Origin: Edwardsiella piscicida
Lineage (GTDB): Bacteria; Pseudomonadota; Gammaproteobacteria; Enterobacterales; Enterobacteriaceae
NCBI RefSeq assembly: GCF_001896205.1
Contig: NZ_MPNU01000001.1
Location: 2,274,240-2,338,239 of the forward strand
Direction: 5' to 3'
Length of the DNA: 64,000 nt
The notes under the pieces: generated by a model
The model's input: only the letters and a program-made list of their open reading frames with translations
What the model was told of the DNA's origin: nothing
Database searches by the model: none
Part shown: in pieces, positions 20,769-28,572 of the stretch
How the letters are laid out: the number at the start of each line of letters is the position of its first letter
How positions within the stretch are numbered: position 1 is the first letter of the stretch
Position numbers and translations under genes: made by a program

Positions 20769-21521
20769 CTAACAGTAAATCAGGGTCATGACCGCCTCAT
20801 CATCGCTCAGAAACTGCCCATGGAAACACCGACCGGCCGGATAGTCCGACGCCAGCGACGTCAGCAGAGTAAGGCGAAAGGTCCGCCGGCGCCAATCGAT
20901 AGCCGTCATCTGGGCGTCATGAAAATCAAACCACCGCTTCACCTCGGGATACAGCGCCTTAAAGAGACTCTCTTTGGCCGAAAAGAGGAGCGTGATGAGC
21001 AGACGGCTAGCCGGTGCAGTGCCGAGCAGCGCAGCCAGCTCGTGTGGATGGGCGATCGCCGACTGAAGGGTGCACGCGCGCGACGGCGCAAGCCAGGTTT
21101 CAACGTCGATCCCCACGCCGCCGCGCCGCGAGGTCGGGTGCGCAGCGCACAGCGCCATCCCGGCAGCGTGGCTAATCGAACCGGCAATGCCCGGCGGCCA
21201 CTGCGGGGCGTGGTCCGCACCGCGGGCGATCACGCCATCGCAAATCCCGAGCGCCGTCATCACCTGGCGGGCGACCCAGCGTCCCGCAATAAACTCGGCC
21301 TGCCGCTTCGGCGCCGCCTGCTGAAGCGACAGCGGCAGCGCAATCCCTTGATATGCCCCCTCATCGCGATAGCGGCTGAGCGAGAAGCGGCAGGCGCCTA
21401 TCCTGCCGGGATAACCGGGAAAAGAGAGCCAGGTAACGCCCTGAATAAAATCCGCATCATCCCCCTGCTCGGCCCCATCGCGGGACACTCGGGGCACAAT
21501 ACTGCCGGAGGAAGAACGCAT
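20769..21521 (-). CDS. 4'-phosphopantetheinyl transferase, EntD/Sfp family
   Basis: Transfers phosphopantetheine from CoA to the carrier-protein serine of NRPS/PKS enzymes. It shows the EntD-type core: GSISHAAGMALCA (114-126), GVGIDVE with the Mg-binding Asp and Glu (135-141) and FSAKESLFKALYP (180-192). Its 250 residues are normal for the family. No enterobactin genes lie nearby; the only carrier protein in the window is in the NRPS at 13.0-18.7 kb, so activating that Ser983 is the obvious role. Transcribed on the opposite strand and separated from the NRPS by the protease gene. Confidence 0.88.
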   Translation of the reverse strand: MRSSSGSIVPRVSRDGAEQGDDADFIQGVTWLSFPGYPGRIGACRFSLSRYRDEGAYQGIALPLSLQQAAPKRQAEFIAGRWVARQVMTALGICDGVIARGADHAPQWPPGIAGSISHAAGMALCAAHPTSRRGGVGIDVETWLAPSRACTLQSAIAHPHELAALLGTAPASRLLITLLFSAKESLFKALYPEVKRWFDFHDAQMTAIDWRRRTFRLTLLTSLASDYPAGRCFHGQFLSDDEAVMTLIYC

Positions 21522-21907
21522 AAAAACCTCGTAATGGGTAAGACGTCATGGATATCGCCCCCCATAGTAGCAGCGAAGAGCACCCGCACTCACGGTCGGT
21601 GAGCGCCGCCGATATCAAAAAATGAGAAAAACCGATCGATCCCCGAGATAAAGGCGCATCGCTGATGGATATTCCGCCGATGCGCCGGCCTAAGGTGTCG
21701 CAGGTATTGACGGCGGCAAAGGCGGGGTGAGCGTCCACGCCGCATCGCGGATGATCGCAGCGCGTCATCGTTCAATATGTCGAAGACAACCTGGGTTACT
21801 ATCGTTCAGAGGGAAGCACCACCGCCGAGCATGACATCCGCGTTGTACTGCGCGCTGATATTTCCCAACGGGGCAGTAGCCCGTGCAACGGCAGTAAGCC
21901 TCTCATA
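21522..21907. other. Intergenic region, possible coding relic
   Basis: No complete gene. On the plus strand about 35 codons from 21777 read as plausible protein (QYVEDNLGYYRSEGSTTAEH...) but have no start codon and no recognised family, so at most a relic. The left side must contain the promoter of the PPTase gene. Confidence 0.3.
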
Positions 21908-23830
21908 TCACCGAAGATGACGATATATACTCATCTTGCTAATTTTTAGCTGCTGTGCAACCTTCTGATGGTTTTGCTGATTTTTATCCAAATAGTGCTG
22001 AATGATCTGACATTGGCAATGGTGAGTCATTAACTTGAAATCATCCAGCAAGGGGACTTGGCAAGTCAGTACCTCGCCCTCTTCAGCGCCGTTTTTTTCA
22101 TCTATGCGAGATGTCTCCTCGGTCAAGCAATAACGTTGCAAAAGCTGCGCCGGTGAGAGCGCCGGGAAAACGCGGTATAGAATAGAAAAACGCTCCATAA
22201 TGGCCCGCAGCTCGCGGACGTTGCCATTAAAGGGATGCCGACACAGCGCCACTAAAAGCGCCTTTTCTTGCGGCTCCGCTAAGCTACATTCCATTTCTTG
22301 CAGAAAACGACGCCCCAGAAAGCAAAGATCATCATCTCGGCTACGCAAAGGTGGAATCTGAATATGAAGCGTATTCAATCGATAGTACAGGTCATTGCGA
22401 AACAGACGCTCACCGATCTGCCCCTGCAGATCCTGATTGGTTGCGGTGATAATGCGGACATCGACAGGCACGACCTCGTTACTGCCAATACGCATGATCT
22501 CTTTCTCCTGCAAAACGCGCAGCAGCTTGGTCTGCATATTCAAGGGCAATTCACCGATCTCATCTAAGAAGAGCGTACCGCCATGTGCCAGCTCGAAAAG
22601 CCCGGCCTTACCCTTACGGGTCGCGCCAGTGAAGGCGCCATCGACATAGCCAAACAGCTCACTCTCCAACAAGTTTTCCGGAATGGCGGCACAGTTAATC
22701 GCGACAAAGGGGCGATGGCTACGTGAACTATTGCGGTGAATACTCTGAGCGAACAGCTCTTTACCGGTACCGGACTCTCCCTGTATCAATACGTTAGCCT
22801 GCGTCGCCGCATAGTGCAGCACCAGCGTTTTAAGCGCCTGCATCTTCGGCGATGATGTCAGAATATCATCGATATTATAACGCGCGACAAACCCTTGGCG
22901 GAGGCGCTCTTTCTCACGGAGACGGTGCTCGGCGTGGCGGATCAGACGCGAGGCCGACAGCGTACAGACGACGCCCAGGCTACGTCCTTGGCTGATAATG
23001 GGGACTCGGTTTGCCACAAAGGTTTCCCCTTTTACCTCAAGTACTTGTCCAAGCTGGCTCTGTTGGCTTCTTAATACATCCTGGGTTTGGGAATCGGGTA
23101 TCAGAGAGCGAATCTCCAGTCCCATCACTTCAGATACCTCACACTGCAAGATCTTCAGCGCCGCCGGATTGACCTGGATGATGCGATCTTGATCGTCGGT
23201 CACAATCAGTGCCTCGGCAATCGTCGATAGCATCGTGTCCAACTGTGCGGCCTTGTGACGACTTTCATCCTCCGCCTGCGCCAACAATATCGCCTGCTGC
23301 AGCGCGCGATGAATCGCATCCTCATCCGCGGTCAACAACCGCGCATTCACCCCCAAACGCTGTGCAGCGCGCACCACGAGGATCCCCCCGACGATAATAT
23401 CCAAATTGCGCATCTCATCGCGCTGCAGTAAGGCATCGATATCCTCCCGGCTATGGAATACGTCCTGGCAGATACGCATCTCCAATGCCTGAGCAATCAG
23501 TTCGACCCCAGGTAATGGCTGGCGATAGCTGATCACCCCGATGGTCGCGGCCTGCCCACGCAGCGGCAGCAGTAGCGCCAATAGATCGAGCGCGCTCGTC
23601 TCAATTGAGACGACCGGCTTATGCGTATATAAGCGGATTTTCTCCGCGGTTCCGCCGCGACTGATCACCGCCGCGATCTCTTTGGGTAAGCAGGAAACCT
23701 GGCGAGCTACGCTATCAAAAGCCCCATCAATCACCGTCAAACGACAGTTCAGCGCATCAGCCTGCTGCTGCGCTAGCGTTGCCAGCTGGGGGTAAGGCGC
23801 GATAAAGGCAAAATGAAACGGGACAGCCAT
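21908..23830 (-). CDS. PrpR-like sigma-54-dependent activator
   Basis: Cytosolic enhancer-binding protein. Residues 1-190 resemble the PrpR N-terminal sensor domain, which in PrpR binds a 2-methylcitrate-type ligand (note SRGGTAEKIR and GVISYRQPLPGVE). A PAS domain follows (about 200-300, STIAEALIVTDDQDRIIQVNPAA), then AAA+ (Walker A GESGTGKE at 351-358, GAFTGA, Walker B LFLDEIGELP) and a C-terminal helix-turn-helix (HQKVAQQLKISKMSIYRHL). At 640 residues it is longer than PrpR, mainly because of the PAS domain. It is divergent from a transporter gene with a sigma-54 promoter, and a second sigma-54 promoter precedes the acid-degradation operon at 26.4 kb. It is therefore the probable activator of both, sensing a pathway acid. 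Confidence 0.9.
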   Translation of the reverse strand: MAVPFHFAFIAPYPQLATLAQQQADALNCRLTVIDGAFDSVARQVSCLPKEIAAVISRGGTAEKIRLYTHKPVVSIETSALDLLALLLPLRGQAATIGVISYRQPLPGVELIAQALEMRICQDVFHSREDIDALLQRDEMRNLDIIVGGILVVRAAQRLGVNARLLTADEDAIHRALQQAILLAQAEDESRHKAAQLDTMLSTIAEALIVTDDQDRIIQVNPAALKILQCEVSEVMGLEIRSLIPDSQTQDVLRSQQSQLGQVLEVKGETFVANRVPIISQGRSLGVVCTLSASRLIRHAEHRLREKERLRQGFVARYNIDDILTSSPKMQALKTLVLHYAATQANVLIQGESGTGKELFAQSIHRNSSRSHRPFVAINCAAIPENLLESELFGYVDGAFTGATRKGKAGLFELAHGGTLFLDEIGELPLNMQTKLLRVLQEKEIMRIGSNEVVPVDVRIITATNQDLQGQIGERLFRNDLYYRLNTLHIQIPPLRSRDDDLCFLGRRFLQEMECSLAEPQEKALLVALCRHPFNGNVRELRAIMERFSILYRVFPALSPAQLLQRYCLTEETSRIDEKNGAEEGEVLTCQVPLLDDFKLMTHHCQCQIIQHYLDKNQQNHQKVAQQLKISKMSIYRHLR

Positions 23831-24359
23831 AGCGATTCCTCTAAATGATGCCCCACTATAGGCTAAAACACATCAACGCTAACGGGGACAAGCTGTAAGC
23901 AATTCAGTATATTATCTTACGAAAACGATAGAGCTACAGGTTATTACACAGGCGTAACCGATCGATAATGTAGAGATGGCGCATGCGCTATCTACACCCA
24001 GCCGCTGATATCAGCTTAAGCAAAAATTTATAGCGCCACGTTCTACTGCATCAGTTCGGCGTCATAGATTATATGGCTATTTTGTCCCGCTGAATTGCAT
24101 GCAGCGCAAACTTATAACATCCATCGCCACAGGTTAGATAAGTGCGACCACACGTTGTACGCGCCGGCTACGTTAACATGTCTGCATATTATTACTCAAT
24201 AGTACCAGAGCACTCCCCCGTAGCCAGCAAATAATAAAGAAAGAGATCTAAATATAAAAGCAGGAAACCGCTCTGCGCTATGCCAACGTATTTTCATTAA
24301 GCGATATTATCATCACCGAAAGGAAATAAAAAACGCTAATTTAGCCTTAGCACAGCGAT

Positions 24360-24375
24360 AGTGATCTCGATCACA
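24360..24375. promoter_or_regulatory. CRP-like site between regulator and transporter
   Basis: AGTGATCTCGATCACA matches the CRP consensus TGTGA-N6-TCACA in 9 of 10 conserved bases, with the usual TCTCGA-type spacer. It lies in the 740-bp divergent region 23831-24567. This suggests catabolite control of the regulator, the transporter or both. The same region also holds a longer palindrome centred on GCGCATGCGC (23974-23993) of unknown role. Confidence 0.6.
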
Positions 24376-24413
24376 ACCATCATAAATATTAATATCTAAT
24401 TTGGGATCGAGCG

Positions 24414-24429
24414 ATAACAAAAAAGTTAT
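24414..24429. promoter_or_regulatory. Candidate activator site ATAAC-N6-GTTAT (transporter)
   Basis: Inverted repeat ATAAC-AAAAAA-GTTAT, 63 bp upstream of the sigma-54 promoter of the transporter gene. The same arrangement occurs upstream of the second sigma-54 promoter (26216-26231), so it is a good candidate enhancer for the PrpR-like activator. Confidence 0.55.
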
Positions 24430-24492
24430 TAACATTCTATATCACGCGCCAATGGAAAACAAAAAAACTTTATATTCAATGGGTTGCAATAT

Positions 24493-24508
24493 TGGCATGA
24501 TAGGTGCT
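24493..24508 (+). promoter_or_regulatory. Sigma-54 promoter of the EamA transporter gene
   Basis: TGGCATGATAGGTGCT: GG and GC are exactly ten bases apart, as in the -24/-12 consensus. It starts 75 bp before the transporter ATG and resembles the second promoter at 26318 (both begin TGGCATGATA). Confidence 0.75.
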
Positions 24509-24567
24509 TTATACATTCCGTCTTTTTCGTCAAATCACTTCCGATTACATAAATGAGTGAGGGTATT

Positions 24568-25509
24568 ATGGATGGTCTGTCTAAAGATAAAAAAACAGCG
24601 TATTTGCTTCTCGTTGTCCTATGGCTAGTCTGGGGTAACTTCTGGGTTGTATCAAAGAATGCTCTCCCTGTAATGGGGGGGGCCTGGATGCTAAGCCTAC
24701 TCAAGATAGCGGGGGGTGTCGTCGTATTGTTCATCGCGCTTTTCATTAAAAGAAAAAGCCTGTCAATGACACCGCCGCCGTTCCTTCCAACACTACTCTA
24801 TGGATTGACTCAAACCACTGGATTTACTGCGCTGACCGTTTTTGCACTAACTCATGGCGGCGCCGGGAAAGTATCGGTGTTAGCCTATTCAATGCCGATT
24901 TGGGTTATTATCTTAAACACGTTAGTCTTAAAGCAAAAATTAGCCATTAGTCAGGCGATTAAACTCTCTATTCCTATTATTGGTTTTGTCATCGTGGTCG
25001 CACCTTGGAGTATTAATGAAAGCAAACAAGTCATATCCTCTGTCATGGCGTTACTGTGTGGACTCTCCTGGGGGATTAGCGTGCTTATCCTCAAATGGAT
25101 TCTTAAAAAGAATCCTACCGTCAATGTATTAAACCTTACTGCATGGCAAATGCTTTATGGACTCATTCCGTTAATCGCACTGGCATGGTATATGCCACAT
25201 CCCCCGATTGTTTTTAATCAGACATTTATTTTATCTTTCCTCTATATCGCTATCGTTGTAAGTGCATTAGGCTGGTTCTGCTGGGCAGCTATTGCCAGCA
25301 AGCTCCCGGCTAACATTGCCTCGATCAACTCACTTGCTGCTCCTGCAGTTGCCATGATGTCTGGTATGATTTTTTTAGGAAATATGTTATCCGCGACAGA
25401 TTTACTGGGCGTCACGCTGATTTTTGGCGGTATCATTATCATATTTGCGACATCAAAGAAGAAAAGCAATAAAGTTTCCACCGCCGTAGCTTCATCACAA
25501 AAATCATAA
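24568..25509 (+). CDS. EamA/DMT-family transporter
   Basis: Inner-membrane transporter of the drug/metabolite superfamily with about ten membrane segments in two EamA repeats (about residues 10-140 and 155-290; WLVWGNFWVVSK and GLSWGISVLILKW mark the repeat starts). Its 313 residues are typical. The ATG at 24568 follows a GAGGG site four bases away; the in-frame ATG at 24553 has none. It has its own sigma-54 promoter and terminator and lies opposite the PrpR-like regulator, so it probably moves the substrate or a by-product of the degradation operon. Direction of transport cannot be read from sequence. Confidence 0.85.
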   Translation: MDGLSKDKKTAYLLLVVLWLVWGNFWVVSKNALPVMGGAWMLSLLKIAGGVVVLFIALFIKRKSLSMTPPPFLPTLLYGLTQTTGFTALTVFALTHGGAGKVSVLAYSMPIWVIILNTLVLKQKLAISQAIKLSIPIIGFVIVVAPWSINESKQVISSVMALLCGLSWGISVLILKWILKKNPTVNVLNLTAWQMLYGLIPLIALAWYMPHPPIVFNQTFILSFLYIAIVVSALGWFCWAAIASKLPANIASINSLAAPAVAMMSGMIFLGNMLSATDLLGVTLIFGGIIIIFATSKKKSNKVSTAVASSQKS

Positions 25510-25561
25510 TATAGTGAAATGCCTGATTAATACAAGATAGAACGTTTTCCCCACCCTACAG

Positions 25562-25592
25562 ATTGCCATCCTAGATTAGGATGGCAATTTTT
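25562..25592. terminator. Intrinsic terminator after the transporter gene
   Basis: Perfect 12-bp stem ATTGCCATCCTA / TAGGATGGCAAT, loop GAT, followed by a T run (25588-25592). It separates the transporter transcript from the downstream operon. Confidence 0.85.
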
Positions 25593-25694
25593 AATCTTAA
25601 GATGAGCAAGCACGGTCTCTCTATCACCGCGCAATAGGTTTCCTGCTCCCATTCAAAAACAGAAAAATAGAAATGCTCCCTATTTATAGCACCG

Positions 25695-26110
25695 TTAATG
25701 AAAATAATACCGCTCACCAATAACAACATTAACCTTTTCTGTACATTTATCATCTTTATTATTTTTCTTTTCTAATTTATTTTTATACATTAAACGATCA
25801 ACCTCAGCGGGCGTCTTTTCAAGACTGGTCTTAAATTCACAATAGCCCAGTGAAAAATCGAATCCAACATCCATATAATTGTTAAACGCAGCATGAACTA
25901 GCACCCTGATATCACAGATATGTTTTTTAATATGAGCACGACCTTCAACCGCCTTAACGATGACGAGAAAATCATCGCCACCAACTCTAGCAACAAGGCT
26001 ATTATTCACTGAAAATACATTAAGCAATATATTAGAAAAAGAAACCAATATATCATCTCCGCTCGCAGGGGTATGTACTGTTAACCTGTCCGTAAATGTT
26101 GTAAAGACAC
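25695..26110 (-). pseudogene. GGDEF-domain (diguanylate cyclase) remnant
   Basis: The minus strand reads as the second half of a GGDEF domain: GDDILVSFSNILL, then the signature LVARVGGDDFLVIV, then FDFSLGYCEF and the C-terminal DRLMYKNKLEKK typical of these enzymes. A Met-started frame covers 25695-26048, and recognisable but degenerate sequence reaches upstream to an in-frame stop near 26110. The N-terminal part, including the usual metal-binding DxD segment and any sensor domain, is absent. Diguanylate cyclases make cyclic-di-GMP; this fragment is unlikely to be active. Confidence 0.65.
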
Positions 26111-26195
26111 ATTAACGCCAATAAAAACCGCGCCTGTAGAGTAGGCAGAATATTGCCCCAGCCTCGCGCTGGCGTTGATACCAGAATCCAGACAC

Positions 26196-26231
26196 ATAAC
26201 AAAATTGTTTTATAGATAACGATATTGTTAT
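26196..26231. promoter_or_regulatory. Tandem ATAAC-N6-GTTAT sites (degradation operon)
   Basis: Two copies in a row: ATAAC-AAAATT-GTTTT at 26196-26211 and ATAAC-GATATT-GTTAT at 26216-26231, 20 bp (two helical turns) apart. They end 86 bp upstream of the sigma-54 promoter at 26318. The second copy has the same arms and spacing as the site upstream of the transporter promoter. Confidence 0.55.
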
Positions 26232-26317
26232 AGGCATATCCCTCCCCCCTTTTTTCTCAAAAACAAAAAGTCAATATTTTTCAATATATTACAACCAACT
26301 CTAATTGCATTAAAAGT

Positions 26318-26333
26318 TGGCATGATATCTGCA
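26318..26333 (+). promoter_or_regulatory. Sigma-54 promoter of the five-gene degradation operon
   Basis: TGGCATGATATCTGCA has the -24 GG and -12 GC ten bases apart. It lies 45 bp before the first gene of the operon. Apart from this and the inverted repeats, the 26111-26378 gap shows nothing else. Confidence 0.8.
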
Positions 26334-26378
26334 ACCTTAATGACATCATCAACAAACACCTATAGAGAGTGATGCGCT

Positions 26379-27572
26379 ATGAGCAACAAAACAATCAGTG
26401 ACCTGGTGGTACTGGATCTGACACGTGTGTTAGCAGGCCCCTTCAGTGGGATGTTACTAGCTGATATGGGTGCCACGGTGATCAAGATAGAAACGCCGGT
26501 TCATGGCGATGACAGCCGCTCTTTTGCCCCATTTATTAATGGCGAAAGTGCTTATTACATGAACTTAAACCGTAATAAAAAAGGGATGACGATCAACCTG
26601 AAAGATCCCGATGGTGTTGATATCTTCCTGAAACTAGTCGCCAAAGCAGATATTCTTATTGAAAACTTCCGCCCAGGTACCATGGAAAAACTAGGCGTTG
26701 GCTATGAAAAATTAAAAGCAATTAATCCTCGCCTCGTATATGGCTGTGTATCGGGATTCGGTCACTATGGCCCTTATTCAAAACGAGCTGGTTACGACAT
26801 CATCGGTCAAGCAATGGGAGGATTGATGAGTACCACGGGTTGGCCAGGTGGCGAAGCTACCCGATGTGGTACCGCAATTTCTGACGTCCTCGCAGGTTTG
26901 TTTATGACGGTAGGCGTTCTCGCCGCAGAGCATCGTGCAAGAATGACGGGCGAAGGACAAAAAGTGGATGTTGCCCTGGTTGACTCCGTCGTCGCTGGAC
27001 TCGAAATCATTAATCAGATCTATTTAAGCTCCGGTCGTCTCCCTGGGCGTAACGGTAACCGTTATGAATCGATCTACCCGTACGACTCCTTTAAATGCTC
27101 GGATGGAAGCATGGTTATCGGGGCCGGTAACGATAAGCTGTATCATGCCCTTTGCCATCTGATGAATATGCCTCATCTGATTGATGATCCGCGTTTCCAG
27201 ACCAACCCTCTGCGCGTAAAAAATCACAGCGCGCTGAAAGAAATCATTGAAGAATGGCTGAGTGATAAAACTATCGATACCGCCACCAATATGATCCTTG
27301 ACGTTGGTGTTCCCGCTGGCCCAATCAATACCATTGATCGCGTCGTTAATGACCATCATATCGCCAATGTCCGTGAGATGTTTGTAGATATGGAACACCC
27401 GATCGCGGGGAAAATTAAAGTTACCGGCAACCCAATTAAGCTTAGCGAAGATCATTACGTACAGCCGGAGTCCTCACCTCAGCTGGGGGAACACAATGTA
27501 GAAATTCTGCAGAAATACCTTGGGTTGAGTATTGAAGAAGTCAATGCACTGGCCAACAAGGGGGCACTATAA
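26379..27572 (+). CDS. CaiB/BaiF-type (family III) CoA-transferase
   Basis: Cytosolic formyl-CoA-transferase-like enzyme that moves CoA between carboxylic acids. Family marks: VLDLTRVLAGPFSGMLLADMGA at the N-terminus, ENFRPGTMEKLG near 95, and the catalytic Asp169 in GTAISDVLAGLF, which forms the aspartyl-CoA anhydride in the family. Its 397 residues are normal. First gene of an operon with an HMG-CoA-lyase-like enzyme two bases downstream, a LeuCD-type dehydratase and a PrpF-type isomerase. I infer that it loads CoA on the hydroxy acid made by the dehydratase, so that the lyase can cut it. The exact acid is not visible. Confidence 0.88.
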   Translation: MSNKTISDLVVLDLTRVLAGPFSGMLLADMGATVIKIETPVHGDDSRSFAPFINGESAYYMNLNRNKKGMTINLKDPDGVDIFLKLVAKADILIENFRPGTMEKLGVGYEKLKAINPRLVYGCVSGFGHYGPYSKRAGYDIIGQAMGGLMSTTGWPGGEATRCGTAISDVLAGLFMTVGVLAAEHRARMTGEGQKVDVALVDSVVAGLEIINQIYLSSGRLPGRNGNRYESIYPYDSFKCSDGSMVIGAGNDKLYHALCHLMNMPHLIDDPRFQTNPLRVKNHSALKEIIEEWLSDKTIDTATNMILDVGVPAGPINTIDRVVNDHHIANVREMFVDMEHPIAGKIKVTGNPIKLSEDHYVQPESSPQLGEHNVEILQKYLGLSIEEVNALANKGAL

Positions 27573-27574
27573 AA

Positions 27575-28513
27575 ATGAATGCTGCAACCGGTTCATTATT
27601 TAGCCTGCCTGCATCGGTAACGCTAACTGAAGTCAGTCCACGTGATGGATTTCAAAACATTGAGCAATGGATTCCAACAGAAACTAAAATCAATATAGTT
27701 GAAGGGATTTTTCGCAGTGGTGTAAAGAATATCGAAGTAACGTCATTCGTTAGCCCGAAAGCGATTCCTCAAATGAAGGATGCTGCGATAGTTGCAGAAT
27801 ACGCTGTTGCCATGGCAAAAAACACTGATGTTAATATCATGGCGCTAATTCCAAATGTAAAGGGCGCGGAGCGTGCGCTTTCATGCGGCATCAGAAAAGT
27901 TAACTATATTATTTCAGCAAGTCCTCTACATAATAAAAAAAATATGAATCGGACTCCACAGGAGTCATTTGAAGCATTATGTGAATTAAAGAAAAACTTT
28001 CCAGAGGCAGATGTGACCTTAGGTGTTGCAACGGCTTTTGGCTGCCCATTCCAGGGTAAAGTACCCGTCGATGATGTTATTACATTAATGCGTGCCGCCC
28101 GAGATATTGGTATCAATAGCTTCACCTTATGCGACACCATCGGTGTTGCTAACCCGCGGCAAGTCGAAACTTTACTACATGAAGTCAAGAAGAATTTTTC
28201 TGATATTCAGCTAGCACTACATCTCCATAATACCCATGGGATGGCTCTGGCAAACATCTATGCCGCCATGCTGCAGGGGGTTGACCGCTTTGAAAGCGCT
28301 ATCGGTGGACTGGGAGGATGCCCCTTTGCGCCGGGTGCGGCCGGAAACGCGGCAACAGAAGATTTAGTCAACATGCTAAATCGCATGGAAATTAACAGCA
28401 ATATTGATTTAGCCAAGCTTTTAGATGTTGCTAATCAAATCCGGGAACTCGTACCATGCTCTATCAGTGGTATGTTGGTAAAAGCCAGACGCTATGACGA
28501 ATTCTCCTTTTAA
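27575..28513 (+). CDS. HMG-CoA-lyase-like enzyme (DRE-TIM family)
   Basis: A 312-residue TIM-barrel lyase. It starts with LTEVSPRDGFQN (metal and substrate binding), has the metal-ligand segment LHLHNTHGMALAN near 215, and carries the HMG-CoA-lyase signature GGLGGCPFAPGAAGNAATED with the catalytic Cys at 249. Family members cleave 3-hydroxy-3-methyl acyl-CoA esters to acetyl-CoA plus a keto acid: HMG-CoA gives acetoacetate. With this operon, citramalyl-CoA (giving pyruvate) or a methylated analogue is an alternative substrate. Start lies two bases after the CoA-transferase stop, so translation is coupled. It lacks any transit or signal sequence. Confidence 0.88.
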   Translation: MNAATGSLFSLPASVTLTEVSPRDGFQNIEQWIPTETKINIVEGIFRSGVKNIEVTSFVSPKAIPQMKDAAIVAEYAVAMAKNTDVNIMALIPNVKGAERALSCGIRKVNYIISASPLHNKKNMNRTPQESFEALCELKKNFPEADVTLGVATAFGCPFQGKVPVDDVITLMRAARDIGINSFTLCDTIGVANPRQVETLLHEVKKNFSDIQLALHLHNTHGMALANIYAAMLQGVDRFESAIGGLGGCPFAPGAAGNAATEDLVNMLNRMEINSNIDLAKLLDVANQIRELVPCSISGMLVKARRYDEFSF

Positions 28514-28529
28514 CTAATATGTTATGTAA

Positions 28530-28555
28530 GGGCAGTTTCCATAGTTAAACTGCCC
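28530..28555 (+). terminator. Intra-operon hairpin
   Basis: Perfect 9-bp stem GGGCAGTTT / AAACTGCCC with an 8-base loop, in the 59-bp gap between the lyase and dehydratase genes. No T run follows. It may cause partial termination or RNA processing, or stabilise the upstream mRNA. Confidence 0.45.
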
Positions 28556-28572
28556 TGCTAGAGTGAGGATGT

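Noticed and set aside
20631-21602. 323-codon plus-strand frame over the PPTase gene
   Set aside because: Antisense of a clear EntD-type enzyme.
25571-25753. 60-codon minus-strand frame with a hydrophobic start
   Set aside because: Begins inside the GGDEF remnant and runs through the terminator; no ribosome site.
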